Of a DNA stretch of 64,000 nt, positions 1-10,625 are shown piece by piece. Source of the stretch: Aricia agestis (Eukaryota; Arthropoda; Insecta; Lepidoptera; Lycaenidae); contig NC_056409.1 of assembly GCF_905147365.1 (NCBI RefSeq), positions 3,353,001-3,417,000 on the forward strand, written 5' to 3'. A program made the position numbers and the translations under genes. Position 1 is the first letter of the stretch. Each line of letters begins with the position of its first letter. The notes under the pieces are model-generated. The model had not been told where the DNA came from. It saw only the letters and a list, made by a program, of their open reading frames with translations, and did no database searches.

Positions 1-19
1 AACTGGATACCTTCTAAAG

Positions 20-424
20 CAGTCATTCCCAAAGTGGTCCAGGTGGACCCGCAGGCCCCAGGGGTTCAAGGGAGACTCGATGGGGGATACGTTGTGCATG
101 ACGAAAACTGTATGTCCACAATCGTAACCTAGGAGTGCATGAAAATGTAATTTAATTTCTATGGTGAAGAACAAAAATGTGGACATGATTACAGCTATTA
201 ATATAGGCAGATAATATTATTTTCCTATATTGATCTCTAAGCTTATTTTAACATAATAATAATATGTTTTCACTTTTCAATAGAGTTTACAATATGTATA
301 TTGTAGGTATATAGCTAATCTTTATTTTCAAGGAAATACAGGAATTGATAATATAGCTTTGGGGGTCCAAAGGATCCAGAGAAAGAAAGTGGTCTATAAA
401 ACAAAATAGTTTGGGAACCTCTTT
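20..424. mobile_element. hAT-like non-autonomous element (degraded)
   Basis: The ends are imperfect inverted repeats: CAGTCATTCCCAAAGTGG on the left, and on the right a segment whose complement reads GGTTCCCAAACTATTTTG. Flanks TTCTAAAG and TTTCAAAG agree at six of eight positions, as an old 8-bp target duplication might. A terminus of the type CAGTGGTTCCCAAACT is typical of the hAT superfamily. There is no coding capacity. The family assignment rests only on the ends. Confidence 0.4.
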
Positions 425-1758
425 TCAAAGTAAGTAGGTAGGTAGTAAGTAACCGAAACTCAATAGTTGCTAGTCGTTCTTACCTCTTCTTGGTCATAAT
501 ATTATAAAGGAAAATTTTGAGCTTTTATAAAGCTCTTGGTTTTGGGCCATTATTTGTAGTATATTTTAAAAGTCATCAGCAATATTCTGCCTTTTAAAAA
601 ATAATGGTTTGGAGTGTCAATGGCAATTATTATTAAAAGAAAGATTAGAAAATAAGCAATGGGGGCTACCGTTTTTTGCTCACTAGATGGCGCAACTGTC
701 GACTAAGGTCCAAAGTATAAAAAAATCAAAATCATTTTATTTCCTCAGGAATATGGTACAATAAGGTGTTAGCTTTTTCATTTTCCAAATAATATTCAAC
801 TACAATGAGTGTGCAAATATTATTACAAAATACTAAGTAATATAATTTAAGGTTAATGTATTACCAAGTCGTGTGTATTACCAAGATTTATTACATAGAA
901 ATAGAAATGTCGATACTTAATTAATTATTGATTTATTACATTACAATAGCACAGTACAGCAATATGACATAGGGATTGCTATACTGTGACAATAGATAGA
1001 GGCATTTTATAATTTGTCAAATAATTTTTCAGAAATAAGTCACACATTAATTTTGTTTAAATTAACTCATTCATAATATTTTTATCATCGAAGAATTCAT
1101 TTACTGAATATTTTGTTTAGAAGCCAGATGTATAGTTTATTTTTATATTGTTTTATAGTCATCACTCATCTCTTTAAAGCAGTTAGGTAATTTGCTATAG
1201 ATCGGAACTGCCATACAATACGCGTTTTTACCACAAATGTTGAGTCTTTGGTCAGGTATAACAAGTTTATGTGTTATGATTTACGTAATTCAGCAACTAT
1301 TTTTGACTAAATTAGATGGTAGTTTTAATATTTAAATCTGGCCACACTGACAACGTGCAATCCCAAGGCTACGTTCGCTTCACTTGGAGTGGGGGTTGAC
1401 GGGTAAAAATTGTGTATAAATACCCCAAGAGCGCAGTATGATGCGAATTTTGACGGAAGAACAATTGTAAGAGGAATCTCTGCCCGAAAGTGTACCACTG
1501 TATAATATTGTAGAATAAATGTATTTGAAAGTCATCATGCAGTTTCTTATCATATGTTTATCTCTACTACTTTTTGTTGCTAAGTTCATTTTTTTAGTAA
1601 AGAAGCGATCTAGATTGTTATGCACAAAAACACAAACGTCAAAAATATACTGACAAGGCAGCGGCAGTATTTTAAATTTTTTGAACAACGGTATACATGT
1701 TTCAAAATATTTAGCTCTCGATATACATCTGATGCATTTATTTTGTATTTTGAAGACT
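425..1758. other. Intergenic, no gene seen
   Basis: AT-rich sequence without a supported gene. Open frames on the - strand here (about 100 and 68 codons) are low-complexity and show no family likeness. A stretch near 945-990 (AATATGACATAGGGATTGCT) resembles one near 12305-12350, so part of this block is probably old repeat. Confidence 0.6.
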
Positions 1759-1965
1759 CTGCGGGGCTAAAATGGTCGCTTTGAAGAATCATGATATGAA
1801 TCATAATATGATTCATTTTTCTAAAATCGCAAAATGCAACTCTGCTTGCAATTCATTTCTGTATTTTTTGTACTGATTTGACATTTGTCATTTTGACAGT
1901 TTTGACAATTCATTTGCTGAATTGATTGAGAGGAATTGCTAAATGTGACCATTTTAGCCCCGCAG
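1759..1965. mobile_element. MITE with 19-bp perfect terminal inverted repeats
   Basis: The left end CTGCGGGGCTAAAATGGTC and the right end GACCATTTTAGCCCCGCAG are exact reverse complements about 200 bp apart. The interior is AT-rich and non-coding. This is the layout of a non-autonomous DNA transposon. No convincing target duplication was seen, so the superfamily is not assigned. Confidence 0.75.
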
Positions 1966-2150
1966 TGCATGTCTACGGAGTTGCCCCATATAGCTATAGC
2001 TATTAAAGTCGACTTTATAATATAATCTAGAATCCCATTTATTTGTTTAACTAAATTTAAATAACTTTACTTTTGCTGTATTTTTTTTACTAACCGAATA
2101 TTTTTAATAAGATTATTATTTCTTTTCTTAATTTCGCTCTCAAAGCATTT

Positions 2151-2200
2151 ACGCATATTTACGCATATTTACGCATATTTACGCATATTTACGTATATTT
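2151..2200. repeat. 10-bp tandem repeat ACGCATATTT, five units
   Basis: Four exact units ACGCATATTT are followed by one ACGTATATTT. A partial unit precedes the array. It is a short minisatellite without spacers. Confidence 0.9.
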
Positions 2201-2463
2201 TCCTTAGTCTATGCATTTACATTGATCGCTAAATAATGCTTTTTGGGATAATTTTACGAAGGAGATCGCTTTTCATAAATAACAATTTATTTAGGTAAAT
2301 TGCATAAATAACAATTTATGTCACGAAAATCGCTAAAACTAGTACAAAATAGACGTTTTTGGACCTTGCGCGACACTAGCGCCTCTAGCGGAAAATTCAC
2401 ACGCGTCATTCATTGATACTGCACAACTTTCAATTTTCATATATTTTCTGTTTTAGATATTTA

Positions 2464-3045
2464 CTAGCTGTTTGACCGAGCTTTGCTCGGTATTCGATAA
2501 AACACGAATAAAATGACATTTTCTAAAAATTATTCCTAGCTAGATCGATTTATCGCCCCCGAAACCCCCTATAAGTATACTAAATTTCATGAAAATCGTT
2601 GGAGCCGATTCCGAGATTCCAATTCTATATATTATATATAAGTATATCTTATATCTTTAAACGAGCAATTCTTGTATATAATATGTATATGTTACGCTTA
2701 AAGACAGAAATCGCTCAATGAGCGAAAAATAGCTCACAACGCGTTGTGGTCACAGTGAAACGGCCACGACGCGTTCTGGCAATCACAAAAAGACCATAAC
2801 GCGAAATTCGTGTCGTGTATAATATTATAATATTATAATTGGAATCTGGAATCTCTGGAATCGGCTCCAACGATTTTCATGAAATTTAGTATAATTATAA
2901 GGGGTTTCGGAGGCGATAAATTTATCTAGCTAGGAAAAGGAATCATTTATAGAAAATGTCATTTTATTCGTGTTTTATCGAATACCGAACGAAGCTCGGT
3001 CAAATAGCTAGTAAGTACAAGAATTGCTCGTTTAAAGATACCTAT
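2464..3045 (-). mobile_element. Helitron, interrupted by a second Helitron
   Basis: Read on the - strand, the element ends in a hairpin (ACCGAGCAAAGCTCGGT) followed by CAAACAG and CTAG, with an A/T junction: the classic Helitron 3' end. Its other half resumes after 3011 with ACAAGAATTGCTCGTTTAAA, which is the 5' portion seen in other copies. The middle is split by the complete + strand Helitron at 2647-3011. Non-coding, so non-autonomous. Confidence 0.7.
2647..3011 (+). mobile_element. Complete non-autonomous Helitron nested in another
   Basis: Starts TCTTATATCTTTAAACGAGC directly after an A. It ends with the hairpin ACCGAACGAAGCTCGGT, a short spacer and CTAG, followed by T. These are the expected Helitron boundaries (5' TC, 3' hairpin plus CTRR, insertion between A and T, no target duplication). 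It lies opposite in orientation to the copy it interrupts, so the locus forms a long imperfect inverted repeat. Confidence 0.75.
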
Positions 3046-3046
3046 A

Positions 3047-3110
3047 CTAGCTATTTGACCGAGCTTTGCTCGGTATTCGATGAAAATGACATATTTTAAT
3101 GACATATAAT
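3047..3110 (-). mobile_element. Helitron 3'-end fragment
   Basis: A third copy of the same hairpin plus CTAG terminus (on + : CTAGCTATTTGACCGAGC) starts within a few bases of the end of the preceding Helitron. The rest of the element is missing. The head-to-tail arrangement suggests repeated insertion at one spot. Confidence 0.6.
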
Positions 3111-3389
3111 GTTTCCGATTAGCAAATATTAATTAATAATTATGTAGCAGACTCCAATCAGCTCGAGTTCTGAGTGATCTGCTGTCCAAAAATCAGTATG
3201 TATGTATGTATGTTTGTTTTTTTAAAAACATGACTCTGGCTTATCTTTAAAACTATATAGCATTATAACGTGCAAACGATAGTTTGTATTTAACGCGTTG
3301 TAGCGACACCTAGTAGTGCTTTGTTGCACTACTTGGTAAACATAGATACCAAGTTTATCCTGTAGATGGCAGTAGAAGCATGTACTTAG

Positions 3390-4945
3390 GTTCAAAGATT
3401 CAAAGACTTTATTAGCATCCAAGTATAGTATACAATATACAAACTCAGCACCTTGTACAGGCGGTTGCTTATAAAATAGTACTTAACAAGATATATTTTG
3501 GATTGTAATTTGTTAACTACTTACATAAGTAACATAATAATATTATGTATTGTTCGTTTCTTAATTTCATATAATATAAACAATTACAATAGTACATGAA
3601 TGAAAGTACTTAATATATTTTATGAACATTATTCTTTAGACCATAATTAATCTTCTTTAGAAAAGAATTCTTCAAGCGAGTAGAAACATTTTTCACTTAG
3701 GTAGCTTTTTAATTTTCTCGTAAATGATAATAGTTTTGTTTCATTTTTAATTGCATCTGGGAGGTGATTAAATATTTTAACTGACATGTAGTATGGGCTT
3801 TCGTTTAGCATTTTAATTCTGGAGTATGGTAAATGTAGTCTGTTTTTGTGTCGTGTGTTAATGTCATGTGTATCTTTAACTTTAGTAAAGTAATCGAAAT
3901 TTTTGAAAACAAATAAGCTAATATCTAGTATGTAAATGGATGTAAGTGTAAGTAATTTGTATTTAATGAAATATGGCCTGCAGCTGTCTCTATTTTTTAT
4001 TTGTGCTATTATTCTTACGAATTTTTTTTGTAAGATAAAGAGTTCGTGGCTGTTTACGCTGTTCCCCCACAGTATGATCCCGTATCGCAGCCAGGAGTAT
4101 GCATAAGCATAGTATGCTGTGAGAGAGGTTTGTGTATCTGTGCTGCATTTAAGATGAAAAAGTGCGTATGTGAATTTTGATAATTTTGATTTGATGGTTT
4201 GAATATGTGTTTTCCAATTTAAATGAGTGTCTATGTTAATGCCGAGCAGATTGAATGTGTCTACTGTATCTAAATTAGTGTTTTCAAACGTTGTATTTAT
4301 TTTTATTGCTGGTTTTTTATATGATCTGAATTGGATAGTTTTTGTCTTTTTAAAGTTAATTTCCAGATTGTGATCTCGAAGCCAATCTGTTACATCTTTT
4401 AATATTTTTTGCAATACGTCATCTGTTGAGTTTGTATTTTCATATTTGATTAGGATCGATATATCGTCTGCAAATAATACCGGAAGAGCTATTTGGCTAA
4501 TTAAGATTTTAGGTAAATCGTTTATGTAGAGCAAAAATAGAACACAACCTATCACACTTCCCTGGGGAATAGAACATATCATCTCCAGTTCCTCTGATCT
4601 TATTTTAGTGATTTCTCGTGTTTCTTGATCGTTGTGTTCTATCTGTACAATTTGTTTTCTATTTTCTAGAAAGGATTTGAACCATGAGTATGCTGGTCCA
4701 CGTATACCGGAGCCTGATAGCTTTTCAAGAAGTATATCATATATCACCTTGTCATAAGCCTTTGTCATGTCCAGCAGAATACCTAATACGTACTTTTGGT
4801 CATTTATGTATTGGAGAGCCGTTTGGATATATTTATAGACTGCCAGCGTCGTAGATCTCGCCTGCCTAAAGCCGTTTTGACTATCGTCCAGAATATTATT
4901 CCTTTCCAGAAAGTTGTATAGTCTGATACACATGGCCTTTTCAAA
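3390..4945 (-). mobile_element. 5'-truncated non-LTR retrotransposon (jockey/CR1-like)
   Basis: This block holds one long open reverse transcriptase frame followed on the - strand by a non-coding 3' tail of about 250 bp. The tail ends in AATAAAGTCTTTGAATCTTT and a short A-rich run near 3390. Upstream of the frame (above about 4945) homology to the protein is lost and an in-frame stop appears five codons before the ATG, so the element is truncated within the polymerase domain. The lack of frameshifts suggests a fairly recent insertion. Confidence 0.8.
3647..4933 (-). CDS. Non-LTR reverse transcriptase, N-terminally truncated (428 codons)
   Basis: RNA-directed DNA polymerase of a LINE. Visible motifs in order: NGFRQARST near residue 20, LDMTKAYDKV near 55 (motif A, catalytic Asp), SIPQGSVIGCVLF near 123, and FADD near 154 (motif C, the YxDD equivalent). 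A thumb/C-terminal region with WGNS follows near 290. Such ORF2 proteins normally also have an N-terminal endonuclease and run to roughly 900 or more residues, so over half is missing. The ATG at the start is incidental: the frame continues as IFEKA before a stop. A retroelement gene, not a host gene. Confidence 0.85.
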   Translation of the reverse strand: MCIRLYNFLERNNILDDSQNGFRQARSTTLAVYKYIQTALQYINDQKYVLGILLDMTKAYDKVIYDILLEKLSGSGIRGPAYSWFKSFLENRKQIVQIEHNDQETREITKIRSEELEMICSIPQGSVIGCVLFLLYINDLPKILISQIALPVLFADDISILIKYENTNSTDDVLQKILKDVTDWLRDHNLEINFKKTKTIQFRSYKKPAIKINTTFENTNLDTVDTFNLLGINIDTHLNWKTHIQTIKSKLSKFTYALFHLKCSTDTQTSLTAYYAYAYSWLRYGIILWGNSVNSHELFILQKKFVRIIAQIKNRDSCRPYFIKYKLLTLTSIYILDISLFVFKNFDYFTKVKDTHDINTRHKNRLHLPYSRIKMLNESPYYMSVKIFNHLPDAIKNETKLLSFTRKLKSYLSEKCFYSLEEFFSKED

Positions 4946-5018
4946 TATTCAAGTGATATTTTTTGATATAATAGGTAAACAATAAATAATAATTATTATT
5001 GTCAACGGCTTTTTTTTC

Positions 5019-5419
5019 TTAAGGCGACGCCTTGATAATTTGGCTGTAGCAATATCGATTTTTCATAGCAATGACTTTAAAGCTAAGAAATTAAAGTTAA
5101 TTATCAGTATTCATCATGTTATTTTTTGAATAAAGACCTCTGTAAAAAAGGGATTCCTATTTTGCCAACAGATGAGTGATTTAGGCTTCCAAAATTTGTA
5201 CATAGATTAGTTCAAGCATACTCTTTAATTTGCCCATAGCTTTTATTAATATGAAATGTATTTATTGTTTTTAAATTACGCGACAAAAAGGAACCATTTT
5301 GTCGCTACGCCCTTTCCATTTTTTACCGTTCCATTGCTTGTTTTCTATTAGAGGGAAGAGTAAAAAAAATTTAAAACATATCCAACACGATTTTTTACTT
5401 TAACGCGGCGTCACCTTAA
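5019..5419. mobile_element. MITE flanked by TTAA
   Basis: The ends TTAAGGCGACGCC and GGCGTCACCTTAA are inverted repeats with one mismatch. Both carry TTAA at the boundary. TTAA targets are typical of piggyBac-type elements, but the terminal sequence itself is not the canonical piggyBac one. The interior is AT-rich and non-coding. Confidence 0.5.
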
Positions 5420-5474
5420 ATTTGAGTGTTTCGTCATATTATTGTCATTAGAACTCATAATATTTTAGCCCGGC

Positions 5475-5645
5475 CGCACATTGTCCGAATTCTGATCAGA
5501 AACATTTGAATTCCGCCGGATCGCCACCCCGCACACTATCCGAAATATCCTTCCGGCGAGTTCGAGCTCACTCGGCTCAGTACAAAATGTAAGAGACAGC
5601 GCGGACGTTCAACCGTTTCGTATCAGAAATTTCGAACAATGTGCG
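5475..5645. mobile_element. Inverted-repeat MITE
   Basis: GCACATTGTCCGAATTCTGA near the left end pairs imperfectly with TCAGAAATTTCGAACAATGT near the right end. The interior is GC-richer than its surroundings and non-coding. It is probably a foldback-type non-autonomous DNA element. Boundaries are approximate. Confidence 0.5.
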
Positions 5646-6286
5646 AAAAGAAACCAAATTCAATTAGGTTGAAATAAAGGAGTTATCAACTTATCAGTTA
5701 GGTTTCCTTAGTTTTTATTATTCGTAGCTTATTAATAATTACTAAAGACAAAAATAATGTGTCATGAAAATCATTGTCTGGCAGTCTGGCATTAGTTTAG
5801 TAATTAGTTCATCAGTCTGATCCAGACTGATGAAAGACTGGATCATGTAACCGTGTGATTGACGGACTGATCACTTTTTAGTGGACTTCATTAACACACG
5901 GGCTTCCCATCATCGAGGAGCGCGAGCATTTTTTGTAAGGTTCAAGCATTCATGTTCTTTAATTATTTTTAAGTTTATTTTCAAGTGCGTTAAAAATCCT
6001 CTCCGCTGCGAGCCGTTCTGTCTGCGCTGGTAAGGCTTATAAGGTATAATATATAACTTTATAGAATAGGATGTATGAATACCGTCTCCCAGATATAATC
6101 ACATGAGCAAGGAAGACGAGTGATCAATACTCTCACATCGAATCTAGTGATCTAGTCTCGTAAACAGGGAGATTGCCTGCCGACTAGGGATGTGATGCAC
6201 TAACTAAAAGTTTCAATAAAATTATAATAAATGTTACGTCGTTTTCGAAACATTTTCATTTTCAAACTAACTTATTTATTTATTAA
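5646..6286. other. Intergenic, no gene seen
   Basis: Non-coding. A short palindrome, CATCAGTCTGATCCAGACTG, with nearby AGACTGATGAAAGACTGGAT, lies near 5810-5845. Nothing else was recognised. Confidence 0.5.
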
Positions 6287-6657
6287 CTAGCTGTTGCCCG
6301 CGACTTCGTCCGCGTCAACATAGTATAATAACAAAGATGGATAGTCCGCTAACAAATATGAAAAAAGTAAAATATAACCTCCTCCTTTTTGGAAGTCGGT
6401 TAAAAAGTAGCCTAAGTTACACCTTACTACATCAGCTATCTACCAAAAAAAGTCCCGGCAAAATGGCTCCAGCCGTTTCAGAGATTAGCCGGAACGAACA
6501 GACAGACAGACAGACAGACAGACATACAGACAAAAATTGTAAAAAATGTTGTTTTGGTGTATGTATCGTATATAGATTGTATGTATGATTGTATATAGTA
6601 AAAAACGATTCTTTCAATGTTACAAACAGACACTCCAATTTTATTTATATGTATAGA
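6287..6657 (-). mobile_element. Helitron-like element with (GACA)n tract
   Basis: On + it opens CTAGCTGTTGCCCGCGACTT, which on the - strand is a bulged CGCG-stem hairpin, a short spacer and terminal CTAG. An ACAGACAG microsatellite sits at about 6498-6535, as in related copies. The opposite end, near GTATAGA before a T, is less certain. The 83-codon frame overlapping it is not a gene. Confidence 0.55.
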
Positions 6658-7931
6658 TGTATAGATAATAGATATGTATTTATCTTATCAGCAATCAAGA
6701 GTATTGACATCGTGGATGATGGAGGGCAGTTTTAAATAAGCTTAATCAGAGGATAATGGAGGGTACTCTAGTTTTAAATCAGACGATACTTCTTGGTCCT
6801 GTCTTATTCTTCTTATCTTGTCTTAATTCTTTATAGCTAGCTAGTGTTAATAGAAGCAGATAATGGCTCCTACATAAATTCTAAGGTTATTAAAATTGTT
6901 TTAAACAAATAATTAGAAAATAACAATAAACCATCATCGTAATAGATATCCGTAGTTCTTCCCCACGTCCTGCATGGTCGCCTTGCACGGGAAACAAAAG
7001 GTGACAAATAATAGTAAAAAAAAAAACTAAAAAAACGTTTTTTTTTTTAATTTAACAGATTATTGCATAGTCATTGGCTCTTAATAATATGCAAAGTTTC
7101 GAATTACAGATAGGTAAGGTAGGTAAGGTACACTACACAACCCTATGCCTGTGATGCAGGTATATCCAATACGTCGCAGTTACGTCGTGACGGCTGACGT
7201 CACGGCCTTGAGCCTGCAGGATATGAAATAGCTTCACTAGAGTCTAGACTAGATAGACACATTATAGAGTTCACTGTGTAAGTAGCTGTGCAGAAAGTCA
7301 CTTTTTGCCTCTATGTTTCACTGAGAAATTTCCTCATGTCATGAATTCGTCGATACTTTAATCTAAATATACTAATCTAGATGCTTAATATTATAAAGCG
7401 GAAGAGTTTGTTTGTTTGTTTGTTTGTTTGAACGTGCTAATCTCAGGAACTACTGGTACGATTTAAAAATTACCTCAGTGTAACACTCGCGGCATGCTCG
7501 CGGCTCTTTACTGACACACAGGCGATTATAATTAAGATCGTCGAGCCATAAATCCGCGTACTTACTCGCACGTCTGTCACCCCTTTAAATAACACCTTAA
7601 ACTTTAAATTATTATCACTTATTTACTTATGTTACAATCCGGATGTAAAAAAAATGTAAAGTATTGTCTACATACTCCTGCATAACATAATTTTCAGATA
7701 AGTCTATTGGTTTCTAACTTGCGAGCTTTTAATATGGCGTCGTCTATAAAGAGGGGTAAAAAGTTATAATTTAGTGTCGACAGTCACCCGAGCCGTGATA
7801 AACTGCAAATTGAATTCTATCAAATGCGTTTGATCGTAAAGTTTGTACGTAAACTTAATAATGAGTTCGACGAGGGCACATTAAGTCAATATCGACAGAA
7901 ATAATTACTACCTATTGGCTATTGCCATAAT
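6658..7931. other. Intergenic with Helitron 5'-end remnant
   Basis: No gene seen. At about 7376-7450 there is a degraded + strand Helitron 5' end (TTAATATTATAAAGCGGAAG followed by a TTTG microsatellite at 7407-7430). Two poly-A/T runs lie at about 7015-7050. Confidence 0.5.
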
Positions 7932-8238
7932 ACGTGGTAGGGCCATGCTTCGGCACGAATGGGCCGGCTCGACCGGAGAAATACCACGGGCTCACAGAAA
8001 ACAGGCGTGAAACAGCGCTTACGCTGTATTTCGCCGAGTGAGTAAGTTTACCGGAGGCCCAATTCTCTACTCTTTCCTATTCACTTCCTTACCTCCCCTA
8101 CCCTGTAATCCTATTCCCTCTTAAAAGGCCGGCAACGCACTTGCAGCTCTTCTGATGCTGCGTGTGTCCATGGGCGACGGAAGTTGCTTTCCATCAAGTG
8201 ACCTGATTCCTCTTTTGCCCCCTTATTTCATAAAAATA
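7932..8238 (+). mobile_element. D-family SINE-like element
   Basis: A roughly 300-bp repeat present six times in the window. It opens with GCCATGCTTCGGCACGAATG, contains CAGCGCTTACGC, a variable CCCTA/CCTT-rich run, CGGCAACGCAC and CCATGGGCGACGG. It ends TTGCCCCCTTATTTCATAAA with an A-rich tail. The A-rich 3' end and lack of terminal inverted repeats suggest a retroposon. No tRNA-like promoter was recognised, so SINE status is an inference. Confidence 0.6.
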
Positions 8239-8538
8239 TATATTGGGTGTAACATAAAATAATATGTATACTTATATGTGTTTATTAAGTTAGTATAACC
8301 ATAGACTAAGGAAAATTTATCTATGGTAAGTATAACACAATGTTAAAACTTTGTATTAATATAAATAATTATAATAACTTACTTACTTGTAACAAAAGTC
8401 CAGCCCCGGTTTCATAAATAGCCCGCTATAGGCCTCGGCCTAGGGGCGGCAGCGTCCATAGAGGCCCTCCGCCCTCCGGCCTCCGCCCTAAAAATTACGT
8501 ACATGAGGCGGCGGAAATAAAGTGGCCTATAACTCTCA

Positions 8539-9240
8539 TCCATACTAATATTATAAATGCGAAAGTATCTCTGTCTGTCTGTCTGTTTGTCAGTCTCGCT
8601 TTCACGCCAAACGCCAAAACTACCGAACCGATTGTAATGAAATTTTGTATATAGATAGTGTAAAGCCTGAGAAAGGACATAGGCTACTTTTTTACTGGAA
8701 AAAAGGGTTGTAAGGGGGTGAAAATGCGTAAATTTGTTCAAATTAAGTTAGTTCCAAAAATTCATAATAGATGGCACCGTGCGTCTTCTACATCGCGCTG
8801 ACGCTTGCTTAAAACTCTTTCTATAAGAGGTGGTATCATCTTACATTTAAGTTTTGATTTTTTTCGCTTGTTATATCTATTCTACGGTATTAAATAACTC
8901 AGTATTTTATCTGTGCAGTGACGTAACCTTAAACCTATCAATGATAAATAGTTTATGGGTAAAGTTGTGTAATTGGGGGGGCTAAATAAGCTTTAAAATT
9001 TGGCATAAAATATAAAGTTTAATATAAGAAAATGAAATACTTATTGTGTGCACACTGCACAGCTGTATTGATTTAATTATTTAATGATTGACCAGGGTTT
9101 TTTTATAAAAGCTTTTGACACCAATTTTGTTGACACCGCCGACACCGACAAGGATTTTGATAAATTCTAACCCCAAGGGGTTCAAATAGGGGATGATAAT
9201 ATTACTTCTTAACGCGATCGAAGCCGCGGGCAAAAGCTCG
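8539..9240 (+). mobile_element. Helitron, non-autonomous, 702 bp
   Basis: Starts TCCATACTAATATTATAAAT after an A and carries a CTGT microsatellite. It ends in AAGCCGCGGGCAAAAGCTCG before T, a decayed CTAG terminus. Most of the body matches the - strand copy at 52106-52867. The last ~100 bp instead match the fragment at 55675-55838, so the element joins two subfamily ends. Position 8930-8932 is the uninterrupted version of the site where the other copy carries a MITE. Confidence 0.7.
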
Positions 9241-9354
9241 TAAATTATAAATTCGGCACTGTTTTAGCTGCAACTTACAACGTAGAACGATATTCTTAAC
9301 TAAGTCAACTTTACTTATTTAGGTAATTAAATAATTGCATCAGGTAATAGTTTT

Positions 9355-9490
9355 GTTTTTGTACTTGTTGCTATAGCGGCAATATCTAGCTCGCGATTTT
9401 TGAGATACAGCCTGGAGACGGACAGACAGACAGGCTTCAAAGTCTTTGTAATAAGTTCCCATTTTTACTATTTGGGTAAGAAACCCGAAA
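9355..9490 (-). mobile_element. A-family fragment
   Basis: Degraded part of the A repeat in reverse: TTGCTATAGCGGCAA, TGAGATACAGCCTGGAGACG, then a GACA run and ACTATTTGGGTAAGAAACCC. It is truncated on both sides. A Helitron 3' end (GACAAAGTCGCGGGCAACAG) follows at about 9540-9570. Confidence 0.5.
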
Positions 9491-9630
9491 AAGGGGAAAA
9501 TTTATCTCTTTTTCATTATCTTTGTTATCACATTTTGTTGACGCGGACAAAGTCGCGGGCAACAGCAAGTAGTTACTACAAGCGTAGAAACTTTTGCAGG
9601 TTATTTTAAAATGACAACAAAGTCAATACA

Positions 9631-10158
9631 ATGGCTAACATATTAATTCTGAAGATGCAAAACACACTATGTCTACCATATAACATTAGGTATTTAATTT
9701 ATAATTCTTTAGTAAAATCGCAGCTAAATTATCTGATTGAGGTGTGGGGATCTGCACATAAAACAATAATTAGTAAAATACAAATAGCACAAAATAAAAT
9801 AATTAAAACATTATTTAAATTCGATTATAGAACATCATCTAACATTATATATAAAAAAACTAAACTACTAAATATATCTGACCTATATAAATTAAATACA
9901 TGCATTTTTATTTATAAAATATTAAATAATAATACTCGATCACAAATAGCATTTAAAAGAAATATAGATATTAACAAGCGTAATCTTAGAAGAGCAAATA
10001 ACTTATATGTTGAAAGCGTTAAATCTGATCTTGGAAAGCGAACTATACTTTTTGAAGGCGCTAAATTATATAATTCACTGCCACAAAATATCAAAGACTG
10101 TAAAAGTTTAAAAAACTTTAAGTCTTTGTTGATTAATCATTTAATAGGGTCTAAATAA
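9631..10158 (+). CDS. LINE ORF2 C-terminal remnant (175 codons)
   Basis: Reads LIYNSLVKSQLNYLIEVWGS near residues 22-41, the conserved segment after the polymerase thumb in jockey/CR1-like reverse transcriptases. It ends LYNSLPQNIKDCKSLKNFKS and a stop. The polymerase palm with its Asp motifs is absent. An in-frame stop precedes the first ATG by about eight codons, so this is a truncated transposon gene. Confidence 0.75.
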   Translation: MANILILKMQNTLCLPYNIRYLIYNSLVKSQLNYLIEVWGSAHKTIISKIQIAQNKIIKTLFKFDYRTSSNIIYKKTKLLNISDLYKLNTCIFIYKILNNNTRSQIAFKRNIDINKRNLRRANNLYVESVKSDLGKRTILFEGAKLYNSLPQNIKDCKSLKNFKSLLINHLIGSK

Positions 10159-10179
10159 CTAATTTTCTATTTCTAAACA

Positions 10180-10198
10180 AACACACACACACACACAC
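10180..10198. repeat. (CA)n microsatellite
   Basis: An uninterrupted run of about nine CA units in the LINE 3' UTR. Confidence 0.85.
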
Positions 10199-10625
10199 CA
10201 CATACACACATACGTACGTACTCACTGACAATAATATGAGACACAGACACGCACTTCTTATGATGTTAAAAAACTCACACATTACTGTAATATAATAAAA
10301 CATGTATTAAAATAAGCATTATGAAATGTAAATGTTGTCAAAAGAAAATATTTTAAATCTTACCTTTTCATTCTAACAAGTAACATAATGTTATTATTTA
10401 TTGTAATGTTGCTATACTGAATATCTATTATATTATATTTGGTAAAACAAAAAAATGTGGGTAGTCTTCTATCAGTCTTATTATGTGTAATCTTTGTGTT
10501 GTAATTTAAATGAACTCGCTGCACATGTAAATTGTTAATTAGTTGTAAGTCACAAAATGTATTTCTCGTAAGCGATTTTGTAATCTTTTGAGAAATAAAG
10601 AATCTTTAAACCTAAACCTAAACCT

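Larger units (their letters stand above)
9595..10625 (+). mobile_element. 5'-truncated non-LTR retrotransposon, 3' part
   Basis: A 175-codon C-terminal LINE frame followed by a ~450-bp 3' UTR. The UTR holds a CA microsatellite, AATAAAGAATC and a terminal short-repeat tail (CCTAAA)n at about 10608-10626. A short tandem tail instead of poly(A) fits CR1/L2-type elements. Only the end of ORF2 and the 3' UTR are present. Confidence 0.7.

Noticed and set aside
2151..2200. CRISPR-like array
   Set aside because: Direct 10-bp units without spacers in an insect genome: a minisatellite.
6337..6638. 83- and 68-codon ORFs on opposite strands
   Set aside because: Both lie in a Helitron with a GACA run (DRQTDRQTD / SVCLSVCL peptides).
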